From: VGRW01 sp031396695
Lineage (GTDB): Bacteria > Myxococcota_A > UBA9160 > SZUA-336
DNA: 64,000 nt
Direction: 5' to 3'
NCBI GenBank assembly: GCA_031396695.1
Contig: JANNLG010000202.1
Coordinates: 1-64,000 of the forward strand
The position numbers and the translations under genes were made by a program. Numbering within the stretch: position 1 is the first letter of the stretch; each line of letters opens with the position of its first letter. Positions 58,233 to 64,000 of the stretch are shown one piece after another. A model generated the notes under the pieces. That model made no database searches. It saw only the letters and a list, made by a program, of their open reading frames with translations, and was not told the DNA's origin.

Positions 58233-59015
58233 TTGATCGTCCTCTACGAACACCCGAGCTCACCGTACGCGCAGAAGATCAAGATCCTCTTGATCGAGAA
58301 GGGAATCCCGTTCGAGGCGCGCATGCCCGGCGTCGCGGACCTGGGCCCGAGCTCCGACTTCGTGAAGGGCAGCCCGCGCGGCGAAGTGCCGGTGCTGATC
58401 GACGGCGAGACGCGCGTGTTCGACTCGACGATCATCGCCGAGTACATCGAAGACGCGTATCCGGAACCCGCGATGCGACCGAAGGCTCCCTCCGAGCGCG
58501 CGCGCGTGCGCATGCTCGAAGAGACCTGCGACACGCTGTTCGAGGCGGTGAACTGGGCGGTGGCCGAGATCGTGGTCTGGGACCGCGCCCAGGGCGAGCT
58601 GCGCGAGACGCTGCTCGCTCGCGCCGTCGAGCAGACCGCCGGCATCCATCGCTATCTCGAGCGCGAGCTGGGCGCGCGCCGCTTCTTCAACGGCGAGGGC
58701 TTCGGCTACGCCGACGCGTGCGTCTATCCGTACGTCGCCGGCGCCGCGGGTCGCGGCTGCGCGCCGCCCGCGAGCTCGCGGCTCGCCGATTGGTACGCGC
58801 GCATGCTGACGCGCGAAAGTGTCGCCCGCTGCATCGCCGACGTCGCTCCCGCGCTGGGCAGCTTCGAGCAGCTCAAGGCCATGCTCGCGCAAGGCCTGTT
58901 CAAGCGCGAGTACCGCGACCACCGGCTCGAGTGGATGCTGCGCAGCGGCGGCGTCGAGATCGTTCTGGAAGGCATGAAGAAGAACAACATCCGGTTCAGC
59001 CACGAACCTAGTTAG
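58233..59015 (+). CDS. glutathione S-transferase-family protein
   Basis: A 260-residue GST. The thioredoxin-like N-domain has H-P-S-S-P-Y-A-Q-K-I (likely catalytic Ser near 9-10) and the cis-Pro segment E-V-P-V-L-I-D-G, then D-S-T-I-I-A-E-Y-I. The C-terminal helical domain carries the N-capping G-F-G-Y-A-D-A-C segment. It conjugates or isomerises using glutathione; it may also be a maleylacetoacetate-isomerase-like or dehalogenase-like enzyme. Start TTG eight bases after the LLM gene. It is a different GST from the fragment at 39255, whose N-terminus is M-I-K-L-Y-G. Confidence 0.84.
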   Translation: MIVLYEHPSSPYAQKIKILLIEKGIPFEARMPGVADLGPSSDFVKGSPRGEVPVLIDGETRVFDSTIIAEYIEDAYPEPAMRPKAPSERARVRMLEETCDTLFEAVNWAVAEIVVWDRAQGELRETLLARAVEQTAGIHRYLERELGARRFFNGEGFGYADACVYPYVAGAAGRGCAPPASSRLADWYARMLTRESVARCIADVAPALGSFEQLKAMLAQGLFKREYRDHRLEWMLRSGGVEIVLEGMKKNNIRFSHEPS

Positions 59016-59026
59016 GGAGACGTGCG

Positions 59027-59599
59027 ATGGAAGCCAAGAGCAAACCGAGCTACCTGGGTCTTCTGAACGCGATCGCGCAGGGCGAAGGCCGCGCGCACCA
59101 GTACCTGTCGTGCTGGGCGGCGAAGACGCCCGACGCCGACGTGAAGCAGGTGCTGCAGACGGTCGCGATCCGCGAGGGCGAGCACTCGCACGCCTTCACC
59201 AAGCGGCTGTGCGAGCTCGGCTTCGGCGTGCAGGAGCGGCCGGACGCGAAGCACGCGCAGAACATGGCGATCGCGAACGCCGACTGCAGCGATCTCGAGA
59301 AGTTCGAGGCGCTCGGCTACGGCCGAGAGGGCGAGCTGTCGCGCGATCCGTTCAAGGGCATCTTCGACGACGAGTCGATCGACATCCAGACCGGCGAGCT
59401 GCTCGGCCGCTACGTGGCCGAGGAGCGCGACAGCGGCCGCCGGCTGCGCGCCTGTTACGACGTGCTGCGCGAGCGGGCGGGCGGCGCGCGCGCCAGTGGC
59501 GCGGGCTCACGCGAGCTGCGCGATCTGCACGGGCGTCTGGACGAGATCTGCGCGGCGATCGGCAAGCTGCAGCAGGAAGTCACGGCTCTGCGGCGCTGA
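59027..59599 (+). CDS. ferritin-like (rubrerythrin-type) protein
   Basis: A 190-residue four-helix-bundle protein. Glu residues in the first helix (A-Q-G-E-G-R-A-H) and the R-E-G-E-H-S-H-A-F pair in the second helix are appropriate for a di-iron or related metal site. The second Glu/Glu-x-x-His pair is harder to place in helices three and four (Y-V-A-E-E-R). A C-terminal coiled coil (about 160-190) with a Leu/Ile pattern follows. It may be an iron-storage, oxidative-stress or simple helical protein. GGGAG precedes the ATG. Confidence 0.65.
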   Translation: MEAKSKPSYLGLLNAIAQGEGRAHQYLSCWAAKTPDADVKQVLQTVAIREGEHSHAFTKRLCELGFGVQERPDAKHAQNMAIANADCSDLEKFEALGYGREGELSRDPFKGIFDDESIDIQTGELLGRYVAEERDSGRRLRACYDVLRERAGGARASGAGSRELRDLHGRLDEICAAIGKLQQEVTALRR

Positions 59600-59608
59600 C
59601 CGCTCGAC

Positions 59609-60322
59609 ATGCTCGGGCAGGAGCTCGCTGACGCGCGCTTCGACCGCGTGCTCGCGATCGGCGCGCACCCGGACGACGCGGAGTATTTCGCGGGCGGCAC
59701 GCTCGCGCGGCTGGCCGACGCGGGCGCGCAGGTCGCGCTGCTCGTGTGCACCGACGGCGCGCGCGGCGGCCGCGGCTTCGAGAATGTGGCGCAGGTTCGC
59801 ACGCGCGAGCAGGCGGACGCCGCCAAGGTCGTGGGTTTCGGCTCGCTCGCGAATCTGCGCCGGCCCGACGGCGCGCTCGCGAACGACGACGCCCTGCGCG
59901 CGGATCTGGCGCTCGCGGTCCGGCAGCAGCGGCCCGAGCTCGTGCTCACGCACGATCCGCGCACGCTCTGGAACGTGTACGGCGGACGCGCGCACCCGGG
60001 CCACTCCGATCACCGGGCCGCCGGGCAAGCGGTGCTCGACGCGCTCTACCCGCGCGCGGCCAGCCCGCACTTCTTTCCCGACCAGCTCGCGCAGCCCGGC
60101 GTCGAGCCGTGGTATCCGCGCGAGGTCTGGCTGTTCGACACCGCGACGCCCGATCTGCGCGTCGACGTCTCGAGCGTGTTCGCGCGCAAGCTCGACGCGC
60201 TGCGCGCGCACGTGAGTCAGAACGCCGACGACGCGTTGCTGCGCGGCGCGCGCGCGTTCGGCGAGGCGGAGCCGTTCGTGCGGCTCGTGCTGCGCAAGGA
60301 CAAGCAGCGTGCTGACGGGTAA
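59609..60322 (+). CDS. PIG-L-family deacetylase
   Basis: A 237-residue LmbE/PIG-L protein. The zinc motif A-H-P-D-D lies at 19-23 and the distal ligand at H-x-D-H (G-H-S-D-H near 133). The family removes N-acetyl groups from GlcNAc-type substrates, for example in mycothiol or glycolipid biosynthesis; the substrate here is not identifiable. It follows the ferritin-like gene by nine bases and its end overlaps the GFA-gene start by 14 bases. Confidence 0.86.
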   Translation: MLGQELADARFDRVLAIGAHPDDAEYFAGGTLARLADAGAQVALLVCTDGARGGRGFENVAQVRTREQADAAKVVGFGSLANLRRPDGALANDDALRADLALAVRQQRPELVLTHDPRTLWNVYGGRAHPGHSDHRAAGQAVLDALYPRAASPHFFPDQLAQPGVEPWYPREVWLFDTATPDLRVDVSSVFARKLDALRAHVSQNADDALLRGARAFGEAEPFVRLVLRKDKQRADG

Positions 60323-60716
60323 GTGCCTGTGCGAGGGCGTGCGGTTCGAGCTCGACGGCCCGCTCGCACCGCTCGGCTACTGCCACTGCAAGCAGTGCCA
60401 GCGCGCGAGCGGCAGCGCCTTCACGGCCAACACCTCGGTCGCGAGATCAAGTTTCCGCGTCGTCGCCGGCGAGGAGCTGCTGCGCGAGTTCGAATCGTCG
60501 CCCGGTCGCTTCCGCGTGTTCTGCTCGCGCTGCGGCTCGCCGGTCTACAAGCGCGTCCACGATCAGCCCGACGCGGTGCGCATCCGGCTCGGTCTGGTCG
60601 ACGGGGATCCGCAGCTGCGCGCCCGCGTGCACGTGTGGGCGTCGGTGAAAGCGCCCTGGTACGAGATCACGGACGGCCTGCCGCAGCTCCCCGAAGGCCT
60701 GCCGCCGAGGAAGTGA
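60309..60716 (+). CDS. GFA-family (glutathione-dependent formaldehyde-activating-type) protein
   Basis: A 135-residue Gfa-fold protein. The C-x-C motif at residues 6-8 (K-C-L-C), C-H-C-K-Q-C near 25-30 and C-S-R-C-G-S near 75-80 are the zinc ligands of the family. Some members add glutathione to formaldehyde; most have no tested function. Start GTG overlapping the PIG-L gene. Its stop overlaps the next ATG by one base (TGATG), so translation is coupled. Confidence 0.85.
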   Translation: MLTGKCLCEGVRFELDGPLAPLGYCHCKQCQRASGSAFTANTSVARSSFRVVAGEELLREFESSPGRFRVFCSRCGSPVYKRVHDQPDAVRIRLGLVDGDPQLRARVHVWASVKAPWYEITDGLPQLPEGLPPRK

Positions 60717-61186
60717 TGAGAAAGCTGCTCTTCGCACTGATCGCGAGCGCGCCGCTCGCTCTCTTCGCCTGCTCGAGCGAACCGGACTCGCCCGAGATCG
60801 TGGTGCGGGCGACGCTCGCGGCGATCGAGGCTGCCGCCGGCGAGCGAGATGTCGACGGCGTGCGCGCGCGCATCTCGGACGCCTACCGCGACGCGCGCGG
60901 CAACGACAAGGCGGCCGTGGTGCAGGTCGCGGCGTTCCACCTGCTGCGAAACCAGGCGGTGTACACGTTCTCGCGGATCCAAAGTATCGACACGAGCGTG
61001 CCCGGCTCTGCGCAGGCGGAGGTCCTGGTCGCGCTGGCCGGCAAGCCCATCTCGGACGCGGAGGCGCTGCTCACCGTGAACGCCGACCTCTACCGCTTCG
61101 ACGTCCAGCTGCGCGAGGAAGAACCCGGCAGCTGGCGCGTGACCGCGTCTTCGTGGCAGCCGGCGACGCTCGCCGACTTCCGCTGA
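60716..61186 (+). CDS. small lipoprotein of unknown function
   Basis: A 156-residue protein. Lipoprotein signal (1-18, A-L-F-A-C-S) and a mature domain of alternating helix and strand (S-P-E-I-V-V-R-A-T-L-A-A-I, F-S-R-I-Q-S-I-D-T-S, E-V-L-V-A-L-A-G-K). The pattern resembles small NTF2/Cystatin-like periplasmic proteins, but I do not recognise a family. ATG overlaps the GFA stop (TGATG). The following histidine phosphatase is 38 bases on, with its own good ribosome site. Confidence 0.7.
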   Translation: MRKLLFALIASAPLALFACSSEPDSPEIVVRATLAAIEAAAGERDVDGVRARISDAYRDARGNDKAAVVQVAAFHLLRNQAVYTFSRIQSIDTSVPGSAQAEVLVALAGKPISDAEALLTVNADLYRFDVQLREEEPGSWRVTASSWQPATLADFR

Positions 61187-61224
61187 CCCGCGCTCTCTAT
61201 ACTGCCGATCTCGAGGAGGACCGC

Positions 61225-61950
61225 GTGAAGCTCCCGTTCGAAGCCGGCCGGCGCCGGCGCATCTGGCTCTTGCGCCACGCCGAGGCGGCGTACATCGACG
61301 AGGCCGGCCGGATCGCGCGCGATCCGCGGCTGGTGCCGCTCTCCGCCCACGGTCGCCGTGAAGCCGCGCAGATGGCGAAGCTGCTCGACGGCGCGGAGTT
61401 CGATCGCGCCGTCTGCTCCGGACTGCCGCGCACGGTGGAGACCGCGACCGTCGTGCTGTGCGGCGCCGGTCCGGAGCTCGAGCAGGTTCCCGAGCTCGAA
61501 GAAGTGCGCAGCGGCGGGGCGAGCGGGCTCGGCCGCAGCTTCGAGCCGCGCGACCTGGCGTACGCGCTCGAAGCAGCCGCGGACGAGAGCGCGCGTTTCC
61601 TCGGGGGCGAGACGTTCACCGACCTGCGCGGCCGCGTGGTGGGTGCGATCGAGGCGCTGGTGGCCCAGCCGGACTGGTCGCGCATGCTGCTCGTCTGCCA
61701 CGGCGGCGTGAACCGGGTGATCCTGGCCTGGGCGCTCGGCACCGATCTGCGCTCGGCCGCGAAGCTCGAGCAGGACTCGTGCTGCCTGAACGTGATCGAC
61801 CTGGATCGCGACGATCGCGACGGGCGGCTGCTGCGCACCGTCGTGCGCGCGGTGAACCTGACGGCCGGCGACCCGGCCAAGCACGAGCGCTGGCTCACGT
61901 CGCTCGAGCAGCAGGCGCAGGTGCTCGAGCAGCGCATGCGCCGCCCGTGA
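61225..61950 (+). CDS. histidine phosphatase (phosphoglycerate-mutase-like)
   Basis: A 241-residue protein of the branch-1 histidine phosphatase family. The phospho-His motif L-R-H-A-E (16-20) and the second catalytic His in V-C-H-G-G-V-N (near 161) are clear. R in L-P-R-T-V-E-T-A is the usual phosphate-binding Arg. Natural substrates are small phosphate esters or unknown. The GTG at 61225 has GAGGAGGA four bases upstream, one of the best ribosome sites here; TATACT lies at 61198-61203. It overlaps the cyclase gene by GTGA. Confidence 0.88.
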   Translation: MKLPFEAGRRRRIWLLRHAEAAYIDEAGRIARDPRLVPLSAHGRREAAQMAKLLDGAEFDRAVCSGLPRTVETATVVLCGAGPELEQVPELEEVRSGGASGLGRSFEPRDLAYALEAAADESARFLGGETFTDLRGRVVGAIEALVAQPDWSRMLLVCHGGVNRVILAWALGTDLRSAAKLEQDSCCLNVIDLDRDDRDGRLLRTVVRAVNLTAGDPAKHERWLTSLEQQAQVLEQRMRRP

Positions 61951-62888
61951 CACCGAGGCGTGTTGCGAGCGAGGCGGAGCTCCTGACCTGGTTCGAGTCG
62001 CTCTCGAACTGGCGGCGCTTTGGCGACGGCGACGAGCGCGGCACGCTGAACCTGATCGACGACGCGAAGCGCGCCCAGGCCGCGCGGCTGGTGCGCGACG
62101 GCGTCGCGGTGTCGTGCGCGTGGGAGATCGACCCGCGGCCCGCGGCCGACCACGTGTTCGGCTCGCCCGAACGCAGCATGCGCGGCACCGGCGAGGACCT
62201 GCCCGAGTTTCCCCGCTACGGCGGCGCGTCCGAGCGGATCGGCTTCGTGTTCCACGGCTACGCGATCACGCACCTCGACTCGCTCGCGCACTACTTCTGG
62301 GACGGGCGCATGTACGGCGGCCGACCCGCGTCGCTCGTGACAAGGCGTGACGGCGCGCGACACAACGCGGTGACAGCCGCCGCCGAGGGGATCGTCACGC
62401 GCGGCGTGCTGCTCGACATCGCTCGGCTTCGCGGCGTGGACTGGCTCGAGCCCGGCGAGGGTGTGTTCCCGGACGAGCTCGAAGCCGCCGAGATCCGCGC
62501 GGGCGTTCGGGTCGGGCCCGGCGACGCGCTGCTCTTGCGCACCGGCTACGGCCGCAAGAAGCGCGAGCGCGGACCCGACCGCGTGCAGGACGTCGGCCGC
62601 GCCGGCTGGCACGCCACCTGTCTGCCCTGGCTGCGCGAGCGAGACGTCGCGCTGATCGGAGCCGACACCGCGCAGGACGTTCAGCCGTGCGGCTATCCGA
62701 GCTTCCGCAGCCCCGTGCACGCGATCGGGATCGTCGCGATGGGTCTCTGGCTGCTGGACAACTGCGATCTCGAGCCGCTCGCCGAGGCTTGCCGGCGGCT
62801 CGGACGGGCCGAGTTCATGCTGCAGGTGAGTCCGCTGCGACTCAGCGGCGCGACCGGCAGCCCGGTAAATCCGATCGCGCTATTCTGA
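61947..62888 (+). CDS. cyclase-family (kynurenine-formamidase-like) hydrolase, cytoplasmic
   Basis: A 313-residue PF04199 cyclase. F-H-G-Y-A-I-T-H-L-D-S-L-A-H matches the family's H-x-x-x-x-T-H-x-D-x-x-x-H metal site, more completely than in the exported cyclase at 34572. G-D-A-L-L-L-R-T-G-Y and D-V-A-L-I-G-A-D-T-A follow as usual. The family opens amides or lactones. No signal peptide. GTG start overlapping the previous stop (GTGA). The downstream DUF2092 gene starts 25 bases on. Confidence 0.87.
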   Translation: MTPRRVASEAELLTWFESLSNWRRFGDGDERGTLNLIDDAKRAQAARLVRDGVAVSCAWEIDPRPAADHVFGSPERSMRGTGEDLPEFPRYGGASERIGFVFHGYAITHLDSLAHYFWDGRMYGGRPASLVTRRDGARHNAVTAAAEGIVTRGVLLDIARLRGVDWLEPGEGVFPDELEAAEIRAGVRVGPGDALLLRTGYGRKKRERGPDRVQDVGRAGWHATCLPWLRERDVALIGADTAQDVQPCGYPSFRSPVHAIGIVAMGLWLLDNCDLEPLAEACRRLGRAEFMLQVSPLRLSGATGSPVNPIALF

Positions 62889-62913
62889 CGAACCGAACCG
62901 TACGGGAGTGCGC

Positions 62914-63747
62914 ATGCGTTCGAGAGCGAGAACAAGCACCTGGGTCGCACTCCTGTGCGCCGCGTTCGGGCTGGCCGTTGCGCCGGCGCGCGCCGCGGAG
63001 CCCGAAGCGGCGAAGCCCGCGGCCGAGGCGGCCCCCGCCGACGACATCGATCCCAAGGCGGTCGCGCTGCTCGGCCGCTTCGGCGATGCGCTCGCGGCGC
63101 AGCCGCGCTTCAGCTTCGCGGTCGACTTCGCCTACGACGTCGTGCAGGAAGACGGGCAGAAGCTCGAGTTCGGAGCTTCCCGCATCTACACCGTTCGGCG
63201 TCCCGACCACCTGCGCATCGAGGAAGACCGCCGTTCCGGCGGAAGGCGCGAGATGTTCTTCGACGGCAACAACGTCACCGTGTACGTGCCCGGCGACAAA
63301 GCCTACGCGCTCGCCAAGCTGAAGCAACACCGCGATCTGGACTCGATGATCGACGTGGTGCGCGACGCGCTCGACATGCCCGTCCCGCTCGGCGACCTGC
63401 TGCGCGCCAAGCCGCTCGCGCGCATCGAGGAGGGCATGAAGACGGCGTTCGTCGTGGGCCGCGAGACCCTGGCCGGCGTGGAGTGCGATCACGTGGCGTG
63501 GCAGACCGATGAAGTCGACGGACAGGCATGGGTAGCGGCCGGCGAGCTGCCGCTGCTCCAGCGCGTGGTGATCACCTATCGAGAGCTCGACGGTCAGCCG
63601 AGCTTCCGCGCGCAGTTTACGAGCTGGAACAAATCGCCCGACGTGGCGGAGTCGGTGTTCCAGTTCACGCCGTCCGCCGACGTCGAGCGCGTCCGGTTCT
63701 CGGTGCGCGGACGCAACATCGAGCCGACGGAGGAACAGGAGCCATGA
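62914..63747 (+). CDS. exported DUF2092 protein
   Basis: A 277-residue protein. Signal peptide (1-27, ending A-R-A-A-E), a short Ala/Glu/Pro-rich spacer, then a LolA/LolB-like beta-barrel domain of DUF2092 (R-F-S-F-A-V-D-F-A-Y-D-V-V and M-F-F-D-G-N-N-V-T-V-Y). Such proteins bind hydrophobic molecules or are of unknown function in the periplasm. The ATG at 62914 is used; a GTG six bases upstream lies closer to the GGGAG. It overlaps the next gene by ATGA, a pairing typical for DUF2092 genes. Confidence 0.8.
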   Translation: MRSRARTSTWVALLCAAFGLAVAPARAAEPEAAKPAAEAAPADDIDPKAVALLGRFGDALAAQPRFSFAVDFAYDVVQEDGQKLEFGASRIYTVRRPDHLRIEEDRRSGGRREMFFDGNNVTVYVPGDKAYALAKLKQHRDLDSMIDVVRDALDMPVPLGDLLRAKPLARIEEGMKTAFVVGRETLAGVECDHVAWQTDEVDGQAWVAAGELPLLQRVVITYRELDGQPSFRAQFTSWNKSPDVAESVFQFTPSADVERVRFSVRGRNIEPTEEQEP

Positions 63748-64000
63748 ATCAGCGATCGATCCTGCGGGCGCTGTCGGTCGCGTGCGTCGGGCTGATCTTC
63801 GTGTTCATGGCGGAGACCGTGGAGGCGCAGCGCGGTGGCGGTCGCGGTGGTGGTGGTCGCGGCGGCGGCGGGCGTTCGATCTCGCGCTCGGGTCCGGCGT
63901 CGGGCGGCTCGTTCCGCACCAGCGGGGCCTCGAACCGATCGCGCGCAAGCACGATGGGCGGCTCGCGTGCCACGACGCGGCCGGCGACCCGGCCGTCGAC
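63744..64000 (+). CDS. Gly/Arg-rich exported protein, 3' part beyond window
   Basis: About 85 residues are visible; the frame is open at the window edge. Signal peptide (1-28, ending V-E-A-Q) followed by a low-complexity run of G-G-G-R repeats and then Ser/Thr/Arg-rich sequence. It is coupled to the DUF2092 gene by ATGA. Low-complexity Arg/Gly tracts may bind anionic polymers; the folded part, if any, is outside the window. Confidence 0.65.
   Translation, partial: MNQRSILRALSVACVGLIFVFMAETVEAQRGGGRGGGGRGGGGRSISRSGPASGGSFRTSGASNRSRASTMGGSRATTRPATRPS

Noticed and set aside
1..64000. CRISPR arrays, insertion sequences, prophage or restriction genes
   Set aside because: No direct-repeat/spacer pattern, transposase, integrase, Cas or methylase/endonuclease gene was seen on either strand.

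Overview
The window is a contiguous, gene-dense stretch of a high-GC bacterial chromosome. It holds 59 protein-coding genes (57 apparently intact within the window, one cut at each edge), a tRNA-Ser(CGA) and two broken genes. The gene content points to a Gram-negative: lipobox lipoproteins, a two-partner-secretion (TpsA-like) exoprotein, a large DUF748/AsmA-like envelope protein and YbaY-, GST- and GFA-type proteins. The very large NAD-glutamate dehydrogenase, WS/DGAT, LLM/F420-type oxidoreductases and secreted thrombospondin-3 proteins with a Cys-rich tail suggest an uncultured member of the former Deltaproteobacteria (Myxococcota, Desulfobacterota or Binatota). That lineage is an inference; no marker gene here settles it. 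I saw no integrase, transposase, CRISPR array or phage module.

Layout. 0-4.5 kb (minus): a bifunctional class II aldolase/short-chain dehydrogenase, a fused SpmA-SpmB membrane protein, an SH3-domain membrane protein and a DUF815 ATPase. 4.5-4.9 kb: a 420-base gap with nested inverted repeats ending in a T-run, a candidate structured RNA. 4.9-9.6 kb (plus): glycosidase-like protein, methyltransferase, epoxide-hydrolase-like enzyme, IclR regulator and class IV aminotransferase. 9.6-11.8 kb (minus): a tightly overlapping trio of acyltransferase, formyltransferase and Fe-S protein. 11.9-17.3 kb (plus): NAD-glutamate dehydrogenase, tRNA-Ser, EthD protein. 17.4-22.4 kb (minus): acyl-CoA ligase, a membrane-tethered PP2C phosphatase and a MATE transporter. 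22.7-30.7 kb (plus): siderophore-synthetase-like protein, RlmI-type methyltransferase, a compact YCII protein, cupin plus LLM oxidoreductase, small membrane proteins and a DUF748 envelope protein. 30.7-35.5 kb (minus): a molybdenum hydroxylase operon (exported cyclase-family protein, FAD, 2Fe-2S and Mo subunits, MoaD-like protein).

35.6-47 kb is the accessory, surface-oriented part: two exported repeat proteins sharing a Cys-rich C-terminal tail, a stranded GST start fragment, a lipoprotein with a C-terminal membrane helix, a wax-ester synthase and an orphan TpsA-like exoprotein. 46.8-54 kb has an LpqC-type esterase, YbaY-like lipoprotein, RidA, patatin, Lnb/DUF4105-like protein, small lipoprotein, a YjdF/DUF2238 gene destroyed by an internal deletion, and a DUF1295 protein. 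54-64 kb (plus) is a long same-strand run: arylsulfatase, EamA transporter with a His-rich tail, LLM oxidoreductase, GST, ferritin-like protein, PIG-L deacetylase, GFA protein, lipoprotein, histidine phosphatase, second cyclase, DUF2092 protein and a Gly/Arg-rich exported protein.

The genes read mostly as flavin-, molybdenum- and CoA-based catabolism plus envelope functions. The broadest signal is regulatory. Many genes without a Shine-Dalgarno sequence have a TAnnnT hexamer exactly 6-8 bases before the start codon, on both strands, which is the signature of leaderless transcription. Several starts here were chosen partly from that pattern.
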